From the NCBI GenBank assembly GCA_025093985.1, contig JACAAK010000003.1, positions 496,001 through 560,000 on the forward strand: DNA of 64,000 nt. The letters run 5' to 3'. Below are positions 51,431 through 61,093 of the stretch, piece after piece (the first letter of the stretch is position 1; each line of letters opens with the position of its first letter). Both the position numbers and the translations under genes were made by a program. This DNA is from Calvatia gigantea (lineage: Eukaryota; Basidiomycota; Agaricomycetes; Agaricales; Lycoperdaceae). Under the pieces are notes generated by a model. It worked only from the letters and a program-made list of their open reading frames with translations. It had not been told where the DNA came from and made no database searches.

Positions 51431-52354
51431 TGTTACAAATATCAATATTTATGACATTATTAATGTCAAGAACAATGATGTAATCAATGACATCATAATC
51501 AGTTATATAATAATCAATATTGTATATTGATTATACAATGATTTATACAACATCTCTTAAGACTTGTATAATGTAAAGACATACATCAGAAGTCTTAGCA
51601 TTAACAGTATAACAGGATCAAGTCATGTACTCAGTCATATAATCACTACACTACAACATGTATAGTTACTTGAAGCACGACTAAATATCTTAGCATAATC
51701 CATACAATAAGATAATAATAATAGATTAAGTATTATTCTAATACTTAATATGATCTAGAACTACGACGAAAGTCTAGTAACAATCTAGACTAAGACTAGA
51801 GCAATCCAGACATAATCTATACTTAGAATTTAACTAGGCTTACTGAGACGTATCTAGAATATACCTAGACTAGACCTAGACTTAATAGGTTATAATTAGA
51901 ACTCCATTGTTCCACTAATATAGGAACTTAGATAATACTTCAAAGTCGTACCACTTCAAAGTCATACCACTTTTAAATACCATATATGGACAAGTAACAT
52001 ATCAATACAGTATAATACAATAGTACACCATTATAGTATATAAACCCCTCGACTTGACCAGTAGACCCCATTGTTTCTACTTGGTTAGGTGGAGACTCAA
52101 TCTATAACTCTTATCATTATCAATCTATGATCTGAACTTAAGAACCTCTTCTCAGCAATTAAGCTTTACTTCATAATAAGATAGGAGTTATATATTGAAG
52201 GTTCAAGACCTCTGATTGTAAGATGTAAGGTTATTTATAGTTACATTGTAAGTAACTATATTTAGCCAATAAGCCTTTGAGAAGGAGTCCTCTTTGATAT
52301 CATCTGCAGATAGATATCAGGTCAGCGAAGGACAAAGCTGATCTCACTATAACA
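51431..52354. mobile_element. Solo LTR inserted in chromovirus C integrase
   Basis: 924 bp, TGTTACAAAT to CTATAACA, very AT-rich with GTATATAAACCCC near 52038. Flanks CCTTG and CTTTG are a near-perfect 5-bp duplication. Removing the insert and one flank rejoins the integrase zinc-region coding sequence seen in copy A. No internal region, so it probably arose by LTR-LTR recombination. Confidence 0.8.
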
Positions 52355-52710
52355 CTTTGTGTATGGTTGGCCACCAATAGTCCCAGGTGATTAGCTCTGA
52401 CATCTTATGTTGCCTTAGATGCCCTGTATTTGGGGCATTGTAGTATTGTTGTAGGACTTCTTCTCACAGTTTTTGGTTGGGTGGCATATATGCACTACTC
52501 CCATTATAGACCACCCCATTGTCTTCAGTAAATCTTGATTCTTCCTTTAATAGTTCTGTAGTGACCAACATTTCAGGTCAAGGATCTTCTTGTATTTTCT
52601 CCAGGAATACTGGCTTCAGGAACAGTTCAGCTTGTAATAGCACTGTATCATCAGTGTTTTCTGTTTGTAACCAGCTCTTCCTGATTATAGTGACTAATTT
52701 GTCTTCTGTT
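52355..52710 (-). pseudogene. Chromovirus C pol, end of RNase H to start of integrase
   Basis: The minus strand corresponds to copy A at about 44265-44605: a GWxxP-type linker, the DKLVTII-like segment next to the D insertion point, and the start of the HHCC zinc region. It ends at 52710, where copy D begins. Confidence 0.75.
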
Positions 52711-53014
52711 TGTTGTGAACTTTTGTCTATTCACATCCACTCTGTATTTGTCTGCATTTTATTCTGTCTCGTATCTGTTTCATCTATTCCCACCCAGTAA
52801 TCTCCAAGTATTGACTCATAGAACTACTATGCCATTGTCATCAGATGTTTCATGTAGTTACCTCCATCCATTCAACTGGATGTCCTTAGTATTTAAGCAT
52901 ATACACATACTCCTGTATTCAGTACGCTTAACCACCTAGTTTCTCTTCCCTTACTTGCCCTCAAGACTTAGCCCAAGTTGCAACCTGAGGTTTACTCAGA
53001 CTAAGGTCATAACA
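52711..53014 (+). repeat. 5' LTR of chromovirus D
   Basis: 304 bp, TGTTGTGAAC to GGTCATAACA. The primer-binding region follows (TTTGGTTAAGTATCCCC); I could not assign its tRNA. Confidence 0.9.
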
Positions 53015-53103
53015 TTTGGTTAAGTATCCCCACCTCACCTTGCAAAAGGAAAAGGCTGAAACAGGCCTGAACAAACAATGAACCCAGAAGCTAGTTTATA
53101 AGC

Positions 53104-54245
53104 TTGAACCTAGATGAATATAGAGAACCAAATCTCGAAGTCACAGACAACAAGTCAGAAACATCAGACAAAGAAGAAACAGGGAACCCTGAAGTACCTA
53201 CAGAAACAACCAAACACAACGAACCTGGAGAATACATGCAAGGAACAAACCCAGTAGAAGAAGAAGTTATATCAGAACTTCTAAATGAACTTGACTTAGT
53301 AGAAGAAGAGTTAGGACAAGAACAGGAGGAATCAGAATCAGACAAAACAAGCTCAGAAGATACCAAATCAGAAATAGAGATGATGGACAATACTGTAGCC
53401 ACCGCTCCAGCATTAGTAACAACACCAAGTGGAAAGGGCTTAGTGTCTGACCCAGGATTCTTTGATAGAACCCAAACTAAGTTTGACAACTGGTGAAGAG
53501 CAATGACACTCTTCATGAAGTTCAACAAGATTGCTTTGGCCAATGACCAAGTCATAGTGGTTCTAGCCAGGCTGCGAGGAGGCACAGTGGAAGCATATGT
53601 GGCCATGAAAGCACTAGCCATCTTAGAATCTGAAGACTCAGTAGACTAGAAGGTCTTCTCCAAGGAGTTCAGAAGAACCTTCTCAGACAATGCCTCAAAC
53701 AGCAAAGCCGAATGGCAGATTGAAAAATTCAAACAAGAAAACCGAAACACTGCTGACTACCTAATCAAATTTGAGGTCCTAAAAAACAAAGCCAAGACCA
53801 ATAGCAAACATGCCATGTTCTTACTTAGAAAGAATGCCCAACAGGACATCATACACATGATTACTGGCTATCCACCTTTGGCCAGGCCAGACACATATGC
53901 AGAATGGAAGGAAGCCATACTCTCCATCAGACAAGGATACAAAGCATTTGAGTACCAAGGAGACAAGAAAACCAACACCAGCACCACTTATGAAGGAATA
54001 GGTGAACCTATGGAGATAAGAAGTAGGTGTCACATCTTCAATGACAAAGGAGAACTGAAATGCTACAACTGTGGCATTTTCAGCTACATTGCCAAAGATT
54101 GCAAGAAGCCCAAGGGGTTAACATGCTACAATTGCAGCAAGAAAGGATACATAGCCAAAACTTGCACAGCACCCAAGAAGATCCAGTCTGAGGAATAGAA
54201 GAAACCAATGTAGAAGAAAAGAAGGATTTTTCCAAAGACTCTGAG
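53104..54245 (+). pseudogene. Chromovirus D gag
   Basis: It gives the N-terminal acidic part missing in copy A (EYREPNLEVTDNKSETSDKEE, LLNELDLVEEELGQEQEE), then PGFFDRTQTKFDNW, LARLRGGTVEAYVAMKALAI, RKNAQQDIIHMI and two knuckles. In these the zinc pattern is changed (CYNCGIFSYIAKDC, CYNCSKKGYIAKTC: both His replaced by Tyr). Stops occur near 53494 and 53647, and a 1-base loss near 54185 shifts the frame. The start codon is not clear. Loss of the zinc histidines by C-to-T fits the decay pattern. Confidence 0.8.
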
Positions 54246-54550
54246 TAGGTGCTACCTCGAGAGTCAAGAAACTTGTATCTAGGATATCAGACAAATTCTA
54301 TATGATTCCCCAAAGAAGAAAGCGCAAACTAAACCTGCAAGGAAAAATAAAGATGGCAAAAAAGGAGATCATGGTGAACACAATCATAGACTCAGGATGT
54401 ATGACCAGCAGTATCAGCAAAAAACTAGTGGATGAAGAAGGGCTACCCACCCAAAAACTGGAATAGCAAATCTTGGTACTAAATGCAGATGGGACACCAA
54501 ATCAAGGCAGAAAAGTAACAGAGACAACCACAATCAACATAGACATCCAA
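54246..54550 (+). pseudogene. Chromovirus D pol, protease part
   Basis: Corresponds to copy A 42322-42616: SRVKKLVSRISDKFY, then TIIDSGCMTSSISKKLVDEE (catalytic D-S-G) and the start of the next block. It is cut by the solo LTR at 54551 within the codons for DIQGH. Confidence 0.8.
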
Positions 54551-55182
54551 TATTACATGCATTACCTTACTTTGTAACTGGGCCTGGATCGTCTCCACTC
54601 AGGGAGAGGTTCAATGCTATAGCCCAGAAGTATTCGACAAGTCTCAATGACTTCTGTGCAGGCTTTGGATCGCTCCCTTGAGTAGAAGCTCACGCTTGCC
54701 TGAGAAGTCTGAGTTAAGTGTCACTGCAGTCCCCAAGGTTGTTAACCTTGTAGCAGATGAGCAAAGATAAGGAAGCTTATTACTAGAATAACCTAAGGTA
54801 ATACAAAGTACTACTTAAGGTTTATATACTAGCTACGAGTAAGAGATGGGAGATTACGTAGTAAGCAGATATGAGTCAATGAGAAACTACTATGGGTTAA
54901 TTGGTAATATAAGGAATTATGGGGATAAGTGAAATGAATAGAGAAGAAGGAATATGAGTCATAGGAAGACAGAGACAAGTAAATAGAAGTACGATGATGA
55001 GAAAAGGTGAAGGTGAAACAGGAACATGATTCAGAATGAATCATAAGAAGTAAAGGTAGAAGTACACATGATAAATAAATAAAGAACGGACCAGGGTATA
55101 GGGCAAAGATAAGAAAGGAAAAGTCTAGATAGAAGGTTAATACGTTAATGGGAGAGTCCGGGGATGTGGTAAGTTCATAACA
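54551..55182. mobile_element. Solo LTR inserted in chromovirus D protease region
   Basis: 632 bp, starting TATTAC (expected TGTTAC) and ending CATAACA. Perfect 5-bp duplication TCCAA (54546-54550 and 55183-55187). Contains a TATA-like TTTATATACTAG near 54820. Ends resemble the solo LTR at 51431 but the length and body differ. Confidence 0.8.
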
Positions 55183-55921
55183 TCCAAGGGCACAAAGAAC
55201 AAATTGAGGCCTCAGTCATACAATTACAAGACAGAGCAGAAGTCTTCTTAGGACATGATTGGCTAGTCAAGCATAATCCAGAGGTAGACTGGAACAATGG
55301 AGAAATCAAATTCACCTGATGCCCACCAGACTGCCAATTTCCCCATTGGAACATTCCTATCACAGAAAAAATATGAAGCATGGCCACTACAGAAGACCTA
55401 TGGAAACAAAAAGATGAACCAGACCCAACCAAACCAGAAGACCTACCAGACTACATACAACCATTTACATACCTATTCAACAAAACAACATTCAATAAAC
55501 TCCCAGAATGAACTGAATGGGACCATGAGATAATCCTAACAGAAGATGCCCCAAAAGAAATAAGTGCAGGGACATACAACATGGCAGTCAAAGAACAGGA
55601 CGAACACAAAGCATTTATCAAGGAGAACCTAGAATTGGGACAAATACAACCATCAAAGTCCCCATATGCAGCACCAACATTCTTCATTCCCAAGAAAGAT
55701 GGATCCAAAAGGCTAATCCAAGACTACAGACAATTGAACAATATGGTGGTCAAGAATAAGACACCATTACCAAGAATCAGTGAAGTAATTGACAAACTTG
55801 GAAAGGCAAAGTATTTCAATAAGCTCAACATCATCTGGGGATACAACAATGTCAGGATCAAAGAAGGAGATGAATGGAAAGTAGCATTCCTTACCAATGA
55901 GGGACTTTTCAAACCAACAGT
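55183..55921 (+). pseudogene. Chromovirus D pol, protease end and first half of RT
   Basis: VFLGHDWLVKHN, then FIKENLELGQIQPSKSPY, APTFFIPKKDGSKRLIQDYR, LNIIWGYNNVRIKEGDEWK and FLTNEGLF. The frame is cut at 55921 by element E, just before the FGLSNSP motif, which resumes at 61094. Confidence 0.9.
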
Positions 55922-55938
55922 TTAGAGATCTGCCACTA

Positions 55939-56025
55939 ATGAGGTACGAGTGACGGCAGCAGAGTGCTGTCTTTGTAGGACCAGTCACGGTCACGAAGGA
56001 CAGCACTCCTGTCCTTCTACCTCAT
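55939..56025. promoter_or_regulatory. Imperfect hairpin near the 5' end of element E
   Basis: ATGAGGTA (55939-55946) pairs with TACCTCAT (56018-56025), and AGTGCTGTC (55963-55971) with GACAGCACT (55999-56007), around a central loop. YR elements use terminal inverted or split repeats, and this may be part of such a signal; that role is inference. Confidence 0.6.
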
Positions 56026-56137
56026 CGGCGTGGCCTGGTCCTGCTCGCCTGTCCTCAGGCTCTCGCTTTTCTACACTGCTTCGCTATATTTATTTACCCT
56101 CGAGTCTCCTACTCTCTGGCAACACTCACACGTCGCA

Positions 56138-57630
56138 ATGCCAGCCAATGAGGAACAAGACCAACAACCCCCCGACTACGCAGGGGAACAATACCTTGTA
56201 GCAAGGCAACAGCTGATGATAGGAACCGGCCTATCCGAAGAAGAGGTCATCCTCCAACTCACAGAGGCCTGGACAGCAGCTCAGCGTAGACGCTGGCAGC
56301 ATGAGGAGGACCGAAACCAGCAACCCCCGAACGAGAGGGAACCCCAACCAGAGCCGCAGCCGGAACCACTGCCTCTTCCACCAGGGGACAAGAGGAGAGT
56401 ACCCCGCATCGAAGAAGGACTCATGATCTCCGACAAAAGGGCTCTCGAACCTTCAGACTATGCCCTCTCCAAGCTCCGTAAATTCCAGTACGTTGAGCTT
56501 TGGTACTTCACGGTACATGGCTGCAGAGAAGCTGCCCATCTGGGACTTCCCGCAAACCCCGACACACTTTCCTTCACATGCGTTGACAACGTGCTCGAGC
56601 TACAACCATCACGGGCAATCTCACACTCGAAGGACGTCATCCAAGATCAGCACCTCTCCTGGGCAGACATGACAGTGGCGAAGAATAACATGATTGACCA
56701 CATGCGCGGCTGTGGTTGGTCCAATGACTACCTCGTCCCGCTAATGAGATTCTACATCGCACTCGACACCCATCCGATTCGAAAGGAACGCCACGGTGAC
56801 CAAGCTCTCCTCGCCTATCAGGCAGAAGTCCGTAGGAGCTGGCACCAAGAGATGCTGAAAGGAGAGGAACACAAGCTCTTCGACATCTCGATCATCAGTC
56901 AGGAGCGCCTAAAAGCCATCGAAGACGATCTTTACAAGCAACGCCGAGAGCAAACCCTAGCTGAGTCAGTTTTTCTCTCCTCATTTCCCAAAAACATGTG
57001 GCTCACCTTTTTCCTCTCCCCCCCCCTTTTCTGCCTTTTCCATATCTCCCCGCTCCAACCGCCCCGCTCCGCTGCAAACCCTGCCTGCCGTGGTCTTGAC
57101 TACTCAATGGGGTGATTAGTCTAACACAGGCGATCCACCTGGTGACGCCCAGGACTACACGTTATTCCAACCAAGCCAGGGCCCGCACCTCACAACGCAA
57201 CCGCTCCCCTAGCCCCGCAGCAATGTCCTCCCTTCCCCGAAGGAGCCGCATGAAGAGAAGACGCTCTCCGTCACCACCTCCCTCAGACGAGGAGCTACAG
57301 TCCTCACCCTCCAAGAAGCAGGCCACCAAGAGGTCCTTTCGAAATCCATCCTCACGTGTCTTCTCAGTCTGCCCCATGTGCCTCGGCCGCCAACAACATG
57401 ATGTTGCAAACTGCAGCGCCAGCCTTCGCTGGGATGGCAAAGAGAAAAACAGGTGCACTCGCAACCAGCGAGGACACCTCAAGGCCCCAGACGGCACCAT
57501 TCTCTGCACCGATTGGCAGAAGCCCCGAGGGTGCGACAACAACACCCATGACAAGAAGCACCAGTGCTCAGGGTGTGGGGCCACAGACCATGGAGCTCAG
57601 GACTGTCCTCGAGCACAAGCGATCATCTAA
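56138..57630 (+). CDS. Element E gag-like protein with a spliceosomal intron
   Basis: Exon 1 runs 56138-56964 (ATG in GCAATGCC; MPANEEQDQQPPDYAGEQYL) and holds an acidic/Pro linker and a helical core (LSKLRKFQYVELWYFTVHG, HMRGCGWSNDYLVPLMRFYI). A 188-bp intron (56965-57152, GTCAGT donor, CTAAC branch at 57121-57125, GCCCAG acceptor) joins in frame to exon 2 (57153-57630). Exon 2 encodes a basic Ser/Arg/Pro stretch and Cys-rich zinc motifs (CPMCLGRQQHDVANC; CSGCGATDHGAQDC). Unspliced, the frame stops at 57115 and the zinc part is lost. Both exons are fully open. Role: nucleocapsid-like RNA binding (inference from position and motifs). Confidence 0.65.
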
Positions 57631-59584
57631 CGTGCTCTCCCCTTACAAGCTAGGAGCCTGGACCAAGCACCTCGCTGCCTCAGGTCTCATGGCCAAATAC
57701 CCATCCCTCTTGTCTATGTTACATAGTGGTTTCCTCGCAGGCATCCCACCTATCCTCGCTACTTACATTCCTGATAATCGTCCATCCTTAATTGATCACC
57801 TTGATGAATTCCAAAAAATAACTCAGTCAGAGTTCGAGAAGGGGAGATACCTCGGCCCCTTCTCGAAAAGTGAGGTCACAGAGCTAATCGGTCCTTTCCA
57901 AACCTCTCCACTAAGCATCATCCCCAAACCAGGCAAACCTGGAAAGTTCAGGCTCATCCAGAACTTCTCACACCCACACTCGCTAAGTGCACCAGTAACT
58001 TCGATCAATAGTGTTATCCTCTCAGAAAACTACCCATGCATGTGGGGCACGTTCGGCACAGTGTCACTCTTGATCTGGCAGCTCCCACCCGGATCAGAGG
58101 GAGGCACTCGAGACGTCAAAGAAGCCTACCGAACAGTACCACTCCACCCTTCACAATGGCCAGGGATGGTTGTAAAATTAAATGGTGCTGACTCCTTCGC
58201 AATTGACACCCAGAATGCGTTCGGCCTAGCCTCAGGAGCAGGTGTATATGGCTTAATTGCTGATGCAGGCGTTGACATCATGAGAGCAAACGGCCTTGGT
58301 CCAGTTACGAAATGGGTGGATGATCACCTATTCCGCCGAATCCGTCGCAACTTCCTCACCGAGTACAACTTACTCAGAGCACAATTAACACAAAAAATCG
58401 CCCGTAATGGAGGGCTCAGACACAACAAAGGGCACCTCTGGTTCCGAGGGGACACAATGGACAATGGACGTTTCGAAGAATATGACAATGACAGTACCAT
58501 TCCCATCATAGATCAATTACCTCTCACAGCCCTACAACGTAACCAACATGATGCCCAATTCACCTATTCATTTGATGACATTGATATGTTCTCAGAAGAG
58601 CTAGGCATCCCTTGGGAACAAGAAAAGGACGTTCCATTCACCACTTCATTTCTTTTTATTGGGCTTGAATGGAACATCAAAGAACGTACAGTCGCTCTCC
58701 CTTCACCCAAAAGGAGAAAGTACCTGGCAGCCATTGACGAGTGGTTGAGTAAAACCACACATACCCTCGACGAAGCACAGAAACTCCATGGAAAACTCCT
58801 GCATGCCACACTTGTACTCACGAGTGGGCGCCCTTACCTAATCCACATTGAGGCTTTCCTAGCCGTTTTTCATAACTCTCCATTCAAACCACGCACACCT
58901 CAGAAAGCCCTCAACAATGACCTCCAATGGTGGATACAAGCACTCTCCCCAATCACAGTCGAGCGACCTCTCCCAGGACCAGTCATCGTCCTCGACACAG
59001 CAGCTTATTCCGATGCTAGCTCGGGAGTGGGCCTTGCAATTACCATCGGCAACCATTGGCGAGCCTGGAGACTCCTCCCAGGTTGGAAAGCTGAAGGGAG
59101 AGATATTGGCTGGGCAGAGGCAGTGGCCTTCTACTTCCTTGCAGCAACGATCGCAGCTCAGCACCCAAATGGGGGCCACTTCAGACTCTACGGTGACAAC
59201 CAGGGAGTGGTTGAAGGCTGGTGGAAAGGGAGGAGTCGAAATAAACCCTCAAACGAAGTCTTCAAATGGATCAACAAACTGGCTGAGGATTCTAGATCCT
59301 CCTTCTACACACGATATGTCCCCAGTGAGTTCAACCCAGCAGATGGCCCCTCAAGAGGAAAGTACGAGAGCACGGCACTCCTCCTCCCAGCACCCCCTAT
59401 CCCACATGCACTCCGGCACTTCGTTGTGGACTTCGATCATCCCCTCCTACCCCTTGAACAGAAACTCGCCAGGGAGAGCAAGCTACCGCTCCCTAAACCA
59501 AAACCTCCCCACCAGTCAAACCGAGCCCAAAACTTCCTTGACCAGCAAGCAGAGGACCTCGCGTCTCAGATCAAGACCTGGTAG
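57356..59584 (+). CDS. Element E reverse transcriptase-RNase H
   Basis: The open frame of 742 aa has no stop. The first about 85 residues overlap gag exon 2 in another frame and are probably not translated. RT motifs: FQTSPLSIIPKPGKPGKFRL, TRDVKEAYRTVPLHP (first Asp), FGLASGAGVYG and KWVDDHLF (catalytic VDD). RNase H: YSDASSGVGLAITIG, GWAEAVAFYFLAATIAA, FRLYGDNQGVVEGWW, and YVPSEFNPADGPSRG near the end. This RNase H start and the VDD form are typical of YR retrotransposons. Translation may begin by a +1 shift or re-initiation near 57600. It copies the element RNA. Confidence 0.88.
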   Translation: MSSQSAPCASAANNMMLQTAAPAFAGMAKRKTGALATSEDTSRPQTAPFSAPIGRSPEGATTTPMTRSTSAQGVGPQTMELRTVLEHKRSSNVLSPYKLGAWTKHLAASGLMAKYPSLLSMLHSGFLAGIPPILATYIPDNRPSLIDHLDEFQKITQSEFEKGRYLGPFSKSEVTELIGPFQTSPLSIIPKPGKPGKFRLIQNFSHPHSLSAPVTSINSVILSENYPCMWGTFGTVSLLIWQLPPGSEGGTRDVKEAYRTVPLHPSQWPGMVVKLNGADSFAIDTQNAFGLASGAGVYGLIADAGVDIMRANGLGPVTKWVDDHLFRRIRRNFLTEYNLLRAQLTQKIARNGGLRHNKGHLWFRGDTMDNGRFEEYDNDSTIPIIDQLPLTALQRNQHDAQFTYSFDDIDMFSEELGIPWEQEKDVPFTTSFLFIGLEWNIKERTVALPSPKRRKYLAAIDEWLSKTTHTLDEAQKLHGKLLHATLVLTSGRPYLIHIEAFLAVFHNSPFKPRTPQKALNNDLQWWIQALSPITVERPLPGPVIVLDTAAYSDASSGVGLAITIGNHWRAWRLLPGWKAEGRDIGWAEAVAFYFLAATIAAQHPNGGHFRLYGDNQGVVEGWWKGRSRNKPSNEVFKWINKLAEDSRSSFYTRYVPSEFNPADGPSRGKYESTALLLPAPPIPHALRHFVVDFDHPLLPLEQKLARESKLPLPKPKPPHQSNRAQNFLDQQAEDLASQIKTW

Positions 59585-60809
59585 CCCTCATCCAAAGATC
59601 GGACATCCTTTACAGGCTCGGACACAATCACTACCCCCTACCCCAGCCCCCTACAGTCCCATCCTCACCCCTACCCCGTCCTCACTACGTCCACATGTCC
59701 TCACTAAAGAACGGCTACTCAAATGGTTGCCAGCAAGACCACGACCAAATGCCGAAATTAGCTCACCCAATGCACAAATGCTCGTAACATTTAACACAGC
59801 ACAGGACGAAGACAGGTTGAGACACCTCCTCTCCCTCAGTTGGGACGAATCCACTCTCTCTACCTATGGTTCAGGCCTACTCGTATTTCATGTCTTCTGC
59901 GACTCCCGAGCTATTGACGAAGACCAGCGAGCACCCACTTCCTATCAACTCTTATCAACCTTCATCTCGAGCCTCGCAGGCTCTTACTCCCGAACCTCCA
60001 TTTCGAACTACATAAATGGGCTAAGGGCATGGCACATTCTACACAGAATGACATGGGAAACCAATGAGGCAGAGCTCGAAGTCCTACTCCGCACCTGCCT
60101 GAAGACAGCCCCGAGTTCCTCCAAAAAGGCCAAACGAGCACCATGGACCATAGAGATCATTGAAAAACTCCGAGCGGAGCTTGACTTCTCTATCCACGAG
60201 CACGTCGCCGTATATGCTTGCCTCACCACAGCCTTCTATGCCGCAGCACGACTTGGTGAACTTACAGTACCCAACCTGAAAGCCTTCGACCCGGCCAAAC
60301 ACCCCAAAACGTCGGACGTGCGTACAGAAGAAGATCGGAATGGTCTCACCTCCACGATCATTCACATCCCAAGCACAAAAGCGTCCCAGCACATAGGTGA
60401 AGACATATACTGGACTCAACAACGAGGCCTTTCAGACCCGAAAACGGCCTTCGACAACCATTTAGACTTCAACAAGCCCCCAGACGGAGCTCACCTCTTC
60501 TCCTACCCTCACGGCTCCAGCCACCGCCCCCTCTCACGAAAAACCTTTCTGGACACCGTAAACAAGGCAGCACGAAAAGCAGGGCTCGAGCAACTCCATG
60601 GCCATGGCATCTGAATAGGTGCCACCCTCGAATACCTTTTACGGGGCCTCTCATTCGAAGCAATGAAGGTGAAAGGACGTTGGGCTAGCGACGCCTTCAC
60701 AGGATACCTCACAAACCACGCTCAAATCCTGGCCCAACACACACATGCAACCTCAGAGTTGCATGATTCCATTTCCCGGATCACCATCCCACAGCTCCGC
60801 CGCCACTAA
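59585..60809 (+). pseudogene. Element E tyrosine recombinase with stop at its catalytic arginine
   Basis: The frame is open from 58917 (overlapping RNase H) to 60614, but recognisable recombinase sequence starts near 59700. Features: N-terminal SAM-like part (STLSTYGSGLLVFHVFCDSR), first catalytic Arg in FYAAARLGELTV, Lys in STKAS, the H-x-x-R box HGHGI*IGATLEYLLRG with TGA at 60612-60614 exactly at the Arg, then KGRWASDAFTGYL with the nucleophile Tyr at 60705-60707. It ends with TAA at 60807. TGA is one C-to-T from CGA. This is the only inactivating change I see in E. It would integrate the circular cDNA. Confidence 0.85.
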
Positions 60810-61093
60810 CTCGACTACTTCAGTGGGTACTAATCTTTGGCTTGATGTGTCGAGACTAATTTTCCTGGGTATCGCAGCCAAAACCCGGTACCCCTCGTTG
60901 TCCCTGCCAGGCAGGGAAGCCCTCTCAGGCTTTCGCCCATTAGTAGTCGCACACCTCACTCCGATCACACGTCGTATGCTACAGTTGTCACCTTTGCATT
61001 CTAGTCACCTCCTTTACATTGTCCCTAACTACCGAATTACCAAGTTTCCGCTTGCCTACAGCTCTGGAGTGGCCACGACAGGCCAGACAAAGA
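60810..61093. other. 3' end of element E, non-coding
   Basis: Contains an imperfect inverted repeat (GGGTACTAATCTTTGGCTT near 60827 against AGCCAAAACCCGGTACCC near 60878). It should carry the 3' terminal repeats of the element. No coding frame. Confidence 0.5.

Larger units (their letters stand above)
48892..52710 (-). mobile_element. Chromovirus copy C, minus strand, interrupted
   Basis: Its 3' LTR is 48892-49187, third ORF 49206-50168, then the chromodomain, integrase and the last part of RNase H up to 52710. There it is cut by the 5' LTR of copy D. A solo LTR (51431-52354) lies inside its integrase zinc region. The 5' half (gag, protease, RT) should lie beyond the right end of D, outside the window. 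Confidence 0.85.
55922..61093 (+). mobile_element. Tyrosine-recombinase retrotransposon E (DIRS/Ngaro type), nearly intact
   Basis: A 5.17-kb GC-richer insertion sits between the two halves of D's RT, with no target duplication: the host reads ..CAGT / CATGTAC.. as in copy A. It carries gag with an intron, RT-RNase H, and a tyrosine recombinase in overlapping frames, and no integrase. This is the layout of YR retrotransposons, which insert through a circular intermediate by site-specific recombination. No methyltransferase domain is seen after RNase H, which favours Ngaro over DIRS in the strict sense. Terminal repeats were not resolved by eye. Confidence 0.85.

Noticed and set aside
53104..53496. 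Antisense ORFs over chromovirus gag and pol (for example 53091-53621 minus)
   Set aside because: Shadows of the coding strand; the same antisense frames recur wherever the element recurs.
55922..61093. Host chromosomal genes interrupted by the chromovirus
   Set aside because: The RT VDD, RNase H and tyrosine recombinase in overlapping frames and the clean junctions in D's RT show it is an inserted retrotransposon, not host DNA.
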